Assembly (NCBI GenBank): GCA_036429605.1
Contig: JAVFKD010000004.1
Span: forward strand, 124,001 to 188,000
Length of the DNA stretch: 64,000 nucleotides
Direction: 5' to 3'
Source of the DNA: Cladobotryum mycophilum
Taxonomy: Eukaryota > Ascomycota > Sordariomycetes > Hypocreales > Hypocreaceae
The notes below the pieces were generated by a model. That model had not been told where the DNA came from, did no database searches, and worked only from the letters and a program-made list of their open reading frames with translations. Below are positions 46,064 through 57,698 of the stretch, in pieces (the first letter of the stretch is position 1; every line of letters starts with the position of its first letter). The position numbers and the translations under genes were made by a program.

Positions 46064-49000
46064 CTTGAAGAGACGGCCTCGGGCTTGACGAAGCCAATGT
46101 CTGTTGCCTGTTGCTCCCTAGTGGGGAAAAGGGTCAGCCTCCTTTGCAGTTCCGGGCAAAGTCCCATCTCTCTGTCGAATCCAGTATAGGCAAATTTGGA
46201 ATAGGACATCTCGGATGGAGTCGTCCCTCTCTACCAAGGGGGACGAATCTTTTGGCAGAAGCTTGAAACAGGGTCATCCAAGGACCATTTAGATCGGTCC
46301 GAAGCGGATTTGCATACACTTGACTGGGGTGGCTGCATCCCTTAGCCATTTTAGACCCAGGTGTGAGTGACATTAGAACCCACGCATCGACCCACGCTAT
46401 ACCAGGAATCAACCCACCTCGGAGCCGAGACGACTCACATGGTTGGCCTTGAGGTTTTAGCCTCTAAGACCTTGTTGAGGAGAACGCGGAGAGTTTCTAC
46501 GGAGAGACTAGACTTGTTGAGGAGGAGGAGGAGGGAGGTGAGGGGCAGGGAACGGGCCTTTGCATTTCTACACCGTCCTTATGGAAGACGAAGAAGAAGA
46601 AGCAGACATTGAATGACCCTGAACTAGACGCCAGCCAGCCAGCAAATAGTATGCAGTACGTCAGTCATACGCTGGGGATTGAGCTTCTTTGCTGTCAGCA
46701 AGAGAGAGGGACTGCAGCTGTTGCTACCAAAATGGCCGAGCATCGCACCGAGAGCGGATGGGGCGGCGCCAAAAGACCATCCGCCACGAGGACTACGGAA
46801 GAACCAGTTTTTCTCTGAAGAATAATAATGTCAGGCATTAATGTGGAATATCATTTCGGCAGTAGTTTATACGACAGTAGGGTAGATATGTAGACCTTTT
46901 GAGTCCTATATAACCCTGGAGATTAACATTCAGCTGCATGGTTCGATACGGTATGGGTTGCGTTTCAGCGCGTCCAAAGAACATGAATCCGAACCAAGAC
47001 GAGCCGAGCCGTTGAGAAAATACAACGCTTCTATAGAACTAGAGAAGGCATATCAGACAAAAACTGCGTAGATCGTTGACTGCATTCATCACTTCCTTCT
47101 GTTGATCATGATGATCATTGTTGCTCTCCCGTTCTGCCGCCTCGCCGGATCGCCCGCAGGTTGCTATGGTCGCTCTGAAAAGAGGCGACTCGTGAAGAGA
47201 TGATCCCCCGCAATTTGGGTTCCCCCTGGGTGGCGTCCGGGTCCCTGAAACGGGTGGCCCGAGCCAATTTGTTTAGCGTTTTACGTGGACAGACACAGGG
47301 TTGACGTTTGTGGGTCATGGAATGGAGAAGTGTGTGAAAGGAACATGGGCCAAAGAGTTGTTGTGCGTTCGACTTGCAGCTTCTCACCTGCACTCCGCCA
47401 TCCAACTCCGCATTTTCCCAGGCCATTTTAATCTGGGGCAATATAGGTTTTAACAGCCGAAATACATGCATGTGGTGTGTTTATGCGCCACTCGTTCTCG
47501 TTCCCTCCCTTGCAAATGAAGGGGAAGTTTGACCACTACGGCTTCATGTCCATGTAAACAACTTGATACAACAAACCTCGGACAAACGAACAGCAAGAAA
47601 TCGAAACCTGTGTTTAGTCATCGGGGTTTTCCTCGACTGTCCCTGAAAAATGCATGCCAAGTCAACATCTGATCACCTTCTCTCTTTGTTGATTCGGCTG
47701 CTGACACGGCTTGTCGGACACGCCGTAGGACCAGAAAAAAACATGAACACTACATAACCACGGAGTGCCTTGGAGGTGCTCGGGACTTCAAAAAAGGGCT
47801 CCGCAACGGATCTCGGATTTGCTAAACTCTTATTTGTTGCTGGGCTATTTTCCATGCTAAGCGTCTCACCCCCTCGAAATCGCCTCAGGCCGTAGAAACA
47901 GCGCCATGTAACCCAATCGACAGACAATAAGCGATTCTGCCTAAACTCGTAGCAAAAGAAAAAAATGGCAGGCTTTGGCGAGAGCATTAGAGAAGGATTT
48001 TTCCTTGAGAGTTGAACCGTTGATGATGCATTGGCTGGCAAAAAGACGGACGGAATAACGATGCATTCTATTACAGCCGCAATGTTTTTAGCCTTATGCA
48101 CGATCAGACATTGTGCATGGCTGGCTAGCAAGATACACCGAATTACACATAAGCCGTGCATTCTTAAGCAGTTTCTAACTTTGGTAACATCTAACGAAAA
48201 TCATGGCGCCTAAACGGCCTGAAGCGCGTGACTTACACTCCAAATAGGACTTTTGAGCTTTGTATGTATTGGCGATAATCCGGTTGTGTTACCCTTCATC
48301 TATCAGCCCTCATGCCTAATTGTCCCCCTGTTCTAGAACAGACTACTCTCAGAAAGGCCATCGTTGTGCAAGTAATGCAGGGTTAATGAACGTGGGTAGG
48401 AGATTTTGTTCATATATTATAACTCCGGGTCCGGGAGCGTAGAAAAGATGTGCATGATGCATGCCCGCAACGTGCAACTCTTATTGCCAACCCTAATACA
48501 GCAGGGATACAGGGCCGCCTTGGCAATATACAGTTAAGACGTGAACGGTGGGAGAAGGCGATCACCCCCCCCACTGTGGGTTTAGTCCGCTGGAGTTGTG
48601 GTCAGACATGTGAAACATATTTTGGACTCTGTGTCATGCTATAACCTTCTTTACCTCTGAATGAGGGGGGCGCAAAGACCACGAATTCCAAGGCCAACGA
48701 GACTCAGAAATCTAAACAGCTTCGACTTTGAAACGATGATTACTTAATAATAAATGCATTATAGGGTCAAATTTCATCCCCCGGCAACCTAACCGATTAT
48801 CCATGGGCCGTTCCCCTCTCCGGGGCTAACCAGAGGAAGAAGCTGCCAAGCCTCATTCGATAGTGCCGAGGGGGATAATGCAGGCGGCAAGTATTTCCAT
48901 CCAAAGTCGTACTGCATGCTGCCAAATATTCTTCATCACTAACAAGCATCATTGCCAACACAGGGCTTGTCTTCATATCTCTTGCTTACACGTGACTCCC

Positions 49001-52000
49001 CTGAGTCGTAGGAGTGGTTTGCCTGCTCATTCCTTGCCCATTCGCTTGGCTCCACCCCCAGGCCGTCAGCATGATATTCCACTAAGCAAGATCTCCGACA
49101 GCCGCCACAGTCAGGACTCGGAAGCACATCACCAGCTTATGAGCACTCAAGCGAGAAGCCAATCTCTCGCTAAAAAGCCACGTGTATTGAGCATACATAA
49201 TCAGTCTACTTGTACGACAAATGCTGGAGAAGCTTGTTGACTTTTGCAAATCATCCCCTTCCACACTTGTTCTAGTATCTGATGCAAGGGGCAGTCATCT
49301 CTGCATCGCATACCAATGTCACCGTGTCAAAGAAGGATACTTGAAGAAAATTCCTCGGTCTCACCGGTCGCAGGTGACAGTCGATTTCCTCTCCTAGGGG
49401 TATACGGAACCTGCCGGTGAATGCCCAACAGATACAACAAAAAGAGAGACACGGGATTCGTGATGTAGGGAGTGGTTTTGCAGGTGGTGGTCCCCAATGC
49501 AAAATGGAGGAGGATATCCACCATATAGCGACTAGCTCACCACACGCCGCTGTAATGAGAAAATGCAAAATATAGAGGAAAGATTTCCCAGTGTGTAGTA
49601 ATAGAAGCATGATGACTTCTCCTTGGATCACTTCTGTACGTGGGCTGGTAACAGCTCACGTGAGGATACCGCTCAATCCCCTCGGCCGACGACGAAAAAA
49701 CTGACTCACTATGAACAGGCATAGTATATTCGACTCATAGATTCCATCGGATCTATCTCGTGGGAATAGCAATTTTCATCACGTAATTTGGTCCAACGTG
49801 GAGAGTAGGCTACTGGCGACCTGAATCCCGAAATGACCAATCACACGCCTCGAGTCGGGTATTGACGCCAGGTCTGTGCTGCAGCATGTCAACAAGAATG
49901 ATACCTCTCTTGCTGCAGCCCGGGATTCGTTTCAGAAAGGCCAAGTTATCGCAAAGCATTGCATCCTTCTGGAAAAGGGAGACAGAAGGTGCTAATGCAT
50001 GCCAGCAAAGGACTGTTTAAGTTCTCCTGTTGCCCCGGTAAAAGTCCTTGAGAGACTGGTCCAGAATACATGGCCACGAATCATCCGATGTCCCACAATG
50101 TCCCTCCATTCATGGCAGGCAAAACAGATGAGTAAGATAAGGACTCTGCTCGCTTACAACCCAATCCATAAAAATATCGAGATTCTTTGCATCGAGACTC
50201 GGAAAGCAATCAGTCGGGATGCATTGAAATGAAAGATCCACTTTGGAAACAGATTGATTGAGCAGCCTGATTGAGCAGCCTGAAACGAAAAAAAACCACC
50301 CCTTCCCAATTTTGCATCAACCCACCTCTGATGATGAACAGAAACGGAGACGGCGAATATGTTTTCATTCCTATCTATTCATGAAGTAAAGGTCTAGTGG
50401 ATTGCACCATCCTACGGTTCTGCGTGCCGGTTTCATCATTCAAGATGTCCTCGGTTTGCTTCCACGACTCTTCACCCATCTTCATTGACACCTCCACAGT
50501 CATCGCATCACAGAGCAGAGTCACTTCATGTTGCCAACCCGTTCTGATTTTACACTCCCAAATATCGAATATACACTTGTGGCCATTCAACCAGACATAA
50601 CTTGCGTCGGACACTGTTTGGATCAAGCATATTCCCTCCGATCAGTCCCTTGCTAGCGAATATTTTATACTTTCCAGGAAACATTGCCCGTCCGATTGAT
50701 AACGGAATTCGACTCGCCTAGAGGAAGACGGCATGAGACGGTACCCATATCGCAAAAGCCGTTATCTGGACGAGATGCAATTGCCTCAACGCTGAGCAGG
50801 TGCCCTACCATGTTTGGGTAATGCTCTGCGAGTAAGCTGTAAGAATCCCACGGATCCCAATCACTTATCTGTAATTAGGATCCATCCCTCCCACCACCTT
50901 CAGAAGAGCTATGAGGGGATCCACAAGCAGCATGCATGGCCACTACCTCTATCTAGATCTGATCAAGTGTTTCGAGCGCTGTATCGCAGACTTGGATGGT
51001 AATATGGGAAGATATTACAAAGCAGAAGGTATTCTTGGGTCTCAGAATATGGCGCCCCAGCTAGATTAGTTCCATCAATTTCGCGGACTGTTAATTTGAT
51101 TACAGTAAGATTTAGTAAGTGCTAAATGTTGGCGTCATTGGCCTCATCAGGCGTCAGTCATTCTTACAGCCTCCACAACTAGCACATGGGATTTCTGACA
51201 TCAATAAATTACCCAATTGTGTTACACAAATGAATCCTCTTATTCAGCATAGATGCCTTTGATAGGACCAAGAAATCATCGGGACACTCAAACGACAAGC
51301 AGAAATTAAATATATTGTTTTGGCTGAGCACTTTGTGGAGTACAATGAGGGGAGGGTGTTGCGCCATGAGAAATCAGCAGATGAGTCCTTCAATCCTGAA
51401 TTATTGTGAGAGGAGGAATGTTCATGAGCACACCGGACACATCTAATAAATCCATCCATCACGTAGCCCACATAGCTTGATTCACCGGAAATTCCTATAC
51501 ATGGCCGTAGTGTTGATCCCGAATAGAGATCATGTGAGGTCTATCAGATCAATTTGGATGCAAGATTCAATTGAGATTGTTTCTATAGGGTAATGTTTCA
51601 AAAGTGTTGCTCTCACAGGGCTGACCAACGGTTCTGCTAAAAATAGGCGACACTGCGCCTGCATCTCACAGGTGTTTATAACAAGCTTGTGCGGAGGGTT
51701 GGCTAGCCGGTGGGCGCAGGCAAACAATGGGCTGACTGGCGCACGGGAACAGCCCCCAATGCCAACAGTCCTTGTGGCACATCTCATAGAGGATGATCTG
51801 ACAAAAAGCTAAATTTGGTAGGCTATTGGAGAATTAGCCAATGACAATCTTCCAAAATGCAATACACATCCCAAACATAGAGTTGTTAGTGCTGAATTGA
51901 ACTAACGTGGGCGAAATTGGTGATCCCTCATGATAGAGTTCACCACCATGACAAGAATTCGACAGCAACAGACGGTATGCTCCTCTTCCGGCCGGTTGAG

Positions 52001-52233
52001 AGCCTCACCGAGTGGCTGTACGACTGAAAGTGCAAATGGATATTGGAGATGAAGATGGCTCCTATGAAGATGAAAAGCATACTTAAGGAGGTGAATGTCC
52101 TCGTCAAAATGAGTTTTTATCATCACCATCAACACAAGCATCCAACAACTATAAACAACACACCTCAAACATCTCTCATCATCTCAGCATCTTAGCCCTT
52201 CAGCTTCAAACAACCAAAACAACAACCATCAAA
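46064..52233. other. 6.2-kb gene-poor region
   Basis: Many short ORFs but none with domain features, a signal peptide plus cysteines, or plausible splice partners. The longest is 162 codons (47673-48161, minus) and looks random. A 13-bp tandem duplication sits at 50258-50283. No transposase, LTR or RNA gene was recognised. Confidence 0.4.
50258..50283. repeat. 13-bp perfect tandem duplication
   Basis: TTGAGCAGCCTGA occurs twice head to tail in non-coding DNA. Confidence 0.9.
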
Positions 52234-52794
52234 ATGTTCACTCTCCGAACCATCACTGCCTTCACTCTGGCCGCTGCTGCCACTGTCTCCGCTCTTCCCA
52301 CTGTCACTACTCGGGATGAACCCTCCAAGACTGTTCACCTCACCGGTGTAACCCATTCCGTTGTTGCCGGCCTCGGTGGCCTTCGCTTCGACCCTGACAA
52401 CGTTGTCGCCGAGGTTGGCGACATTGTTGAGTGGCACTTCCTGCCCAAGAACCACTCTATTGCTCAGTCGAGCTTCGGCGAGCCTTGCAAGCCTCTTGCC
52501 GACGGCACCGGATTCTTCGCCGGATTCAACTTCCTTACCCAGCAGGGCCAGGCTACTGATGTCTTCCAACTTGTAGTTGAGGATAGCAGCCCCATCTGGT
52601 ACTACTGCCCCCAGACTGGCGGCAACCACTGCCAGGCTGGCATGGCCGGTGTCATCAACCAGAACTTCAACAGCAACGACAAGACCCTCGCCAAGTACAA
52701 GGCTGCTGCTGCCCTTACTGGTGTTTCCATCGTCCCCCCTGTTCAGCAGGGCGGCGATGTCATCCCCAACCCCAACCCCCTTGGTGGCTTCTAA
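52234..52794 (+). CDS. secreted plastocyanin-like cupredoxin
   Basis: Single exon of 186 residues. A signal peptide (TITAFTLAAAATVSA) is followed by a single cupredoxin domain. Likely type 1 copper ligands are His74 (PKNHSIAQ), Cys125 and His132 (YYCPQTGGNHC) and Met137 (QAGM). Cys85 and Cys133 could form a disulfide. A short Ala/Pro/Gly tail follows, without the Ser-rich GPI-type end seen in some relatives. These small extracellular blue-copper proteins are abundant in fungal secretomes; their electron partner is generally unknown. The codons are almost all C/G-ending (for example AAC, GAC, GTC), a sign of strong expression, and the CA-rich leader before ATG is typical of highly expressed fungal genes. 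Confidence 0.9.
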   Translation: MFTLRTITAFTLAAAATVSALPTVTTRDEPSKTVHLTGVTHSVVAGLGGLRFDPDNVVAEVGDIVEWHFLPKNHSIAQSSFGEPCKPLADGTGFFAGFNFLTQQGQATDVFQLVVEDSSPIWYYCPQTGGNHCQAGMAGVINQNFNSNDKTLAKYKAAAALTGVSIVPPVQQGGDVIPNPNPLGGF

Positions 52795-53114
52795 GCTCCT
52801 GGCAGTGGGTCGGATCAATAGGATCTAACATTCCATTTCTTTCTCTATCATCTGGGATTGGGCGGGGGGACTATTGGATTGCATATTGGACTGGACTAGG
52901 GCGGTTAGATCTCTCTCATTATTTATAGACGGCATGGGTTGGTGGGTTTTGGTTGCATAGCATAGAATGCCGAGGCGGCACATTTTCACTCATTCAATAC
53001 AATTATATCTTATCTGGTTGCAATATGTCCATTCATATTAAGTGTGGTATATACATACATAAATGTACAAGAATTTCTATAAACATTGTTTTTGTTGTTG
53101 TCGAATCATCTCAC
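52795..53114. other. intergenic between convergent genes
   Basis: A 320-bp gap holding the 3' flanks of the cupredoxin and chitinase genes. No gene is seen. Confidence 0.4.
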
Positions 53115-54143
53115 TTAGACTGCCTTGGCAATCTTCTTCTGGAAGTTGCCGTTCTTGACAGCAAGCTGAGCCTCCCAGAGCATGGCACCGCCATAGTTGG
53201 GAAGGTTGAGGTTCTTAACCTGCTGAAGAGCACCGGACAGGGTGTTGGCATCGACGTAACCCTGGTCGCCATCAGCACCGCTGGCAAGAGCTCCAATGAA
53301 GAGAGTAGCATTGCCAATGCCCTTGCTCCAGGTCTTGACGGAGCGAATGAAATCAGACTGGGCAATGTTGCAGTCTCCGTTATTGTAGAACTGGACCCAA
53401 ACGTAGTCAAGTTCCTTGCAGACATCGAGGGGTTCCGAGGCATCGGGGAAGGGGCACTGAGGGGCAGCAGTGAGGTAGTATTTCTTGCTAGAGTCGGATT
53501 GAATGTGGGACTTGAGACGCTTGACCATGGCGAGGTAACCGGTGGGGTTTCCAGACTCGTTATCTAAAGAAGAGTTAGCCTATTTGATCCATTGGGTTTG
53601 ATGCATGAAGTTGGGGTTTTAAAACGTACCGAGATCGAAGCCGTCGAGCTTGATATCGCCAAAGGGACGAAGCTCCTTGTGGTCGGTACCACCACCGAAC
53701 AAGTTCCACAAGTTGTCGGCAACCTTCTCACCAGCGCCGTCATTCTGCAGCTCAACGTTGGCATCGCCACCGCCAAGGGAGAGGATGACCTTCTTGCCAC
53801 TGGACTGGCACTGCTTAATGGCGCTGACCAGAGGAGATCCATCCTTGAGATCATTAGCACCAGCCTTTCGCTGAGCCTGGGATGGACCATCAAGGTAGCT
53901 CATGCTCAGCTGGGGCCAGCCACCGGCAGCAAAGAACTTGTCGAGGAAAGAAAGATTGACGATGCTGTAGCTGCTATCGTTGCAGACGTCGCTGAGAGAG
54001 GTGCTATCATCCTCAGCGCCCCAGTAGATAACCAGCTTGCCTGCGGGGGAAGCAGAAGTGTCACGAGTCTCGCTGTAAGTGGGCATGGCATTGGCGAAGG
54101 AGGCCAAGAGGCCAGAGACAGCCAAGGTGTTGCGGAAAAACAT
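53115..54143 (-). CDS. secreted GH18 chitinase (class III type)
   Basis: Two exons, 54143-53630 and 53563-53115, giving 320 residues. The intron (GTACGT donor, CTAAC branch, TTTAG acceptor) falls inside the catalytic motif and restores DGFDLDNE at 167-174, with Asp167, Asp170, Asp172 and the catalytic acid Glu174. A signal peptide (NTLAVSGLLASFANA) and a short pro-segment precede the first barrel strand KLVIYWG. Later blocks are VILSLGGGDAN, YYLTAAPQCPFPD, LDYVWVQFYNNG and GAMLWEAQLA. There is no chitin-binding module or GPI signal. It hydrolyses chitin or chito-oligomers outside the cell, in wall remodelling or mycoparasitism. Strong C/G-ending codon bias is shared with the cupredoxin and GH71 genes. 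The gene is intact. Confidence 0.92.
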
Positions 54144-54371
54144 TTTGAGAGGGCGGGTGGTTGTTTCTTTAGGTGATGGAGTGTTGGTGAAAGTGTATGT
54201 TTGTATATACAATTTTGTAAAAAGGGTTTATGTACGACGGGAAAAGGAGTGTCCGTTGTGGAAAAAGGAGAGCGATATGTACAACCCAATCGAGGGTATC
54301 CGGAAGATGACCTGATCTTGCCTGGAGAATGTGATGAAGAGAAACATACGACATGAAACGAAGAAGAAGCT

Positions 54372-54380
54372 CTATATATA
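54372..54380 (-). promoter_or_regulatory. possible TATA box of the chitinase gene
   Basis: Minus strand ATATATAGA, about 230 bp upstream of the ATG, implying a long leader. A second TATATAC lies closer, at about 54203-54210. Confidence 0.3.
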
Positions 54381-54972
54381 CAGTTCGTCTGATGTCTTTT
54401 CATGTCATTTTTGAAACGCCTTTGATCAGACATGATACAGTATGAGCCATCCCACTCTCAACGTTACATAGTAAGTGATAGTCAAACTACCCAAGTGCCT
54501 GTTCGAGAAGAGGCTGCCAAAATCGGACACTCCTACGAAAGTACGACGTCGCAGTGCAGAGCTATCCTCAGCCGAAGATCGTTGCCAATGGTGGAATGTG
54601 ATTCGACACTCGCTTAGCACCCACAGTTTGTCTGAAACAAAACACCAGACAAAGCGGGCTTCTCTGGGGTTTACGAACCATCGCATTGTAGATTGCGGAG
54701 AACGCAGTAAGATGGAATCGGTCCTTTGAGCAATTGTATCGTTGCCAACGGGTGACGATCCACGGAGAAATTATTCTTTCTTTGTTACATTTGGAACAAT
54801 TAACCATATATTCCCAAATTGCTGGAACCCGTTGCCCTTGCAGCATATCGCAACTGTCCTCCTTCATCAACACTTGAGGCCATCATGGTGGGCTGACACA
54901 TATTCTCTCACAATGGAGCCTCCCCACCAAGTGTCACTGCAACCGGGCCCCGGGGAAGCGACATTCTCCGCC

Positions 54973-55005
54973 GCACGCACACACACACACATACACGCAC
55001 ACAAG
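54973..55005. repeat. imperfect CA dinucleotide repeat
   Basis: A run of GCACACAC units with a few substitutions. Confidence 0.85.
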
Positions 55006-56848
55006 CCCACCTCTGCCTCGTGGGAATAGCCAACAGCGCAGTGCGGAACAGCCGGTTCTTGGTCTCGCCCTTCTCACTCTTATCGCCCTGGCCGAATGAA
55101 GCAGGTGCCTGAGAATCTCACCACGCGCCCGACTCGCTTTCCCCTCCCCCTCACCATGCAGGGCCCTTTTCAACCGACGCACAGGGCTGCGCACGTTTCC
55201 GGCAAGGCCTTGACACGATCGGCAGATGACTTGGACCGATTGAGCAGGTAGTGGTGTCACGAGCTAGCTTAGCATCTTCATTGGCGCCAGGCACGAGAAA
55301 GATCACCAGGGAAATGTTCCAAATCCAGTCTGAAAGGAGAAACAACGTGTTCTTCAACTCTATCGGCATTGTTCGAATGGAATATTCTTTACTTCTTTTT
55401 TAGGGCATAATCGTCATGATGATGAGTAGGCAATGTGCCTATCATATTACTATTGGAAAATGATATAGCACCAATCTCGGCGGCTGCAATTTTTGGGTGT
55501 CTCGCCTGCTCCGGCTACCACAATGGTTTGCCGCCGTCACCCACATGGAGAACGGTCGCGCCCTTTGTGACAGAGGAGGCCACCACAGCGATCAACAGTT
55601 CACCAAGAAGGATTCAAGACATCAGAATACGAGTTGCTCCTCACGTTATGCAATAAATCTAACCCTTGAAATATGGCTCAATTGTTTGATAGTAATAATG
55701 ATCATGGATGATAGAGAGCATTCATCTAGATAAATCGTTTGTCATTGTGAATCCGACTGTCATGATCTCTTGCTTACCTATTTGAATCATCTCTTGCTCG
55801 TTAGCCTACCTACGGATACCGCCCTGAAGTAGTAAAGGGCGGTTGGTCAACCCGGTTGAACTCTTTCGTCTCTTTCGTATATATACACGAGTATCAGCAA
55901 CCTATACATGGTATCACGCATCAGAAAACGGCAATGAGTTTGGCTCGCTTCATACCGAGTTTGAATATGGCGAATCCATGATCATTCTCGATCGCCAAGA
56001 TTAATATAAAGGTTAGAACCTCAACGGTTATCTCGGCACCCCAAAAACAGGGACCTTGCATATGTTACCTGCCTTAAGTAGAATATACTCAAGTATCTTT
56101 GCATGCTTCAAAGAATACCCAACATGGCCTGACAGGGCAAGTATACGGTACGCACATTCAATAGGCGGAGGATTTACGGATACCTCTCCTCAACACCACA
56201 GCGGTGTATTTGCTGTTGCCGCCATAATAATGGATATTTGCTACTACCTTCCCAAAGTCATGATAATAATGCACATCCGAGTCAAGAAAGAAAGAGGGGG
56301 AAAAAGTCATTGAGTATCATTTCTACTGTGTATTTCTCATGGTGACGGACCGTTCGGGCCGAGTTTCTATCTTGTTCTGATTTTATTCCCCATGACTTTG
56401 TCTAGGGTAGGCCTTGTTAGATCTATCAAGTCGATGGATTCAACATTTCAAAAAAAATCTGGAATAAAAGTAAAGCAATAAACAACTAAAATAACATATA
56501 TACTATTTGATAGCCACTTGAATTAAGCTAAAATGTAACATTGTGAATATGCATCTTGACATATTACTTGTCCATGCAATTATACTCTGGGGCCAGTGGG
56601 TGGCATTAGCTTCGTTCCCAACACGGATCATCACGTGACTCCTCTAATTGTTGGTGATGGGGATTGTTAGGCATTCCGCTATTCGAACATTTGTCCATCC
56701 ATTCGGTCAATTCCCCGTTGACACACGCTGCGATGCTTGGTCTCTGCAGTTCGCTAACACGATCATCATAGCTGGACTATAATTCCTACGATAACCTCGT
56801 CTACCCGATAAGCACTTAATCCTGCGCTGGCAGTCTTTATTGACATCC

Positions 56849-57450
56849 ATGGATGTCATTGTCCTCGAAGATGCTGCTGATCACGGCGACGCGAAAGACC
56901 AGACCCTCGAGATGATACCACTGCAGACCATCGTTACTGAGCTGAACCTGATGTCGAACCCAAGAAAGAAAGCGAAGCTAGTGATACTATGATGGGCGAG
57001 AAATATCCAAAGTCGAATCTGACGCCTCGCGCTCCAGATTCCTACGAGACGCTGGATTGTGCGCCAACTCTTCCATGACGAGTTACCACAACCATACTGC
57101 TATCCACCCGTGAACATAATGCGACACCGTATTCCATAGAACCGGGAGCTGCAATATCTATATGAAAAGGGCATTCCGCATCGGGACTTCGAGAACACAA
57201 GGAGAATACGTTTGGAACTGATCGACAGTCGTGGAATGGTTCTATAAGTGGTGTGGACTCAGGTCGCCTGCTTAGCAGTGCAATGCAGTATTTTCCAGAG
57301 CAGCGGCATGCCTGTTGAAGCTCGCCCATGTTGCTGATAATGTATCAGCCTCGGAATTGATCAAAGCTTCACTCTGGGACAGTCAAGGCAGCATAGCGAG
57401 AGGATGGCAATGTATACTGATGCACCGTTGGCTAGACCTGGGCTGCGAAG
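56849..57450 (+). pseudogene. possible decayed gene fragments, unknown family
   Basis: Several stop-free, protein-like stretches lie in order but in different frames: one from the ATG at 56849 (MDVIVLEDAADHGDAKDQT), one near 56945-57077 (PDVEPKKESEASDTMMGEKY), one near 57138-57245 (YLYEKGIPHRDFENTRRI), and one near 57330-57443 (SELIKASLWDSQGSIARGW). They could be remnants of one gene broken by indels, or chance. I recognise no family. Confidence 0.25.
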
Positions 57451-57698
57451 CACAATGAACGTTGCTGGTAGATTGAATATTGCATGGCTTTGAAACCTGG
57501 ATCCAGAGGGGGTGGAGCCTCTACTCATCCATACCCATGCTTGAACCATGGCCTAGAAACCTGTTTCATCTGCTGTTCCAATGTTCCCACTCTTTTAACA
57601 CTCGATTGTAGGTAGTATTCAACCAGCGTATCGATATAGAGACCACGTGTCTTGAGTATGGATTACATGATCAATACAATTCCCTTCCACTTTCCAAC

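Larger units (their letters stand above)
54381..57698. other. 3.3-kb region, mostly non-coding
   Basis: Contains a CA repeat (54973-55005), an A/T-rich stretch (about 56440-56530) and possible gene debris at 56849-57450, listed separately. No intact gene is seen. Confidence 0.4.

Noticed and set aside
47673..48161. 162-codon minus-strand ORF in the large gap
   Set aside because: Random-looking composition, with no splice context or motif.
52192..52818. 208-codon minus-strand ORF
   Set aside because: Antisense shadow of the cupredoxin gene.
53592..54176. 194-codon plus-strand ORF
   Set aside because: Antisense shadow of the chitinase first exon.
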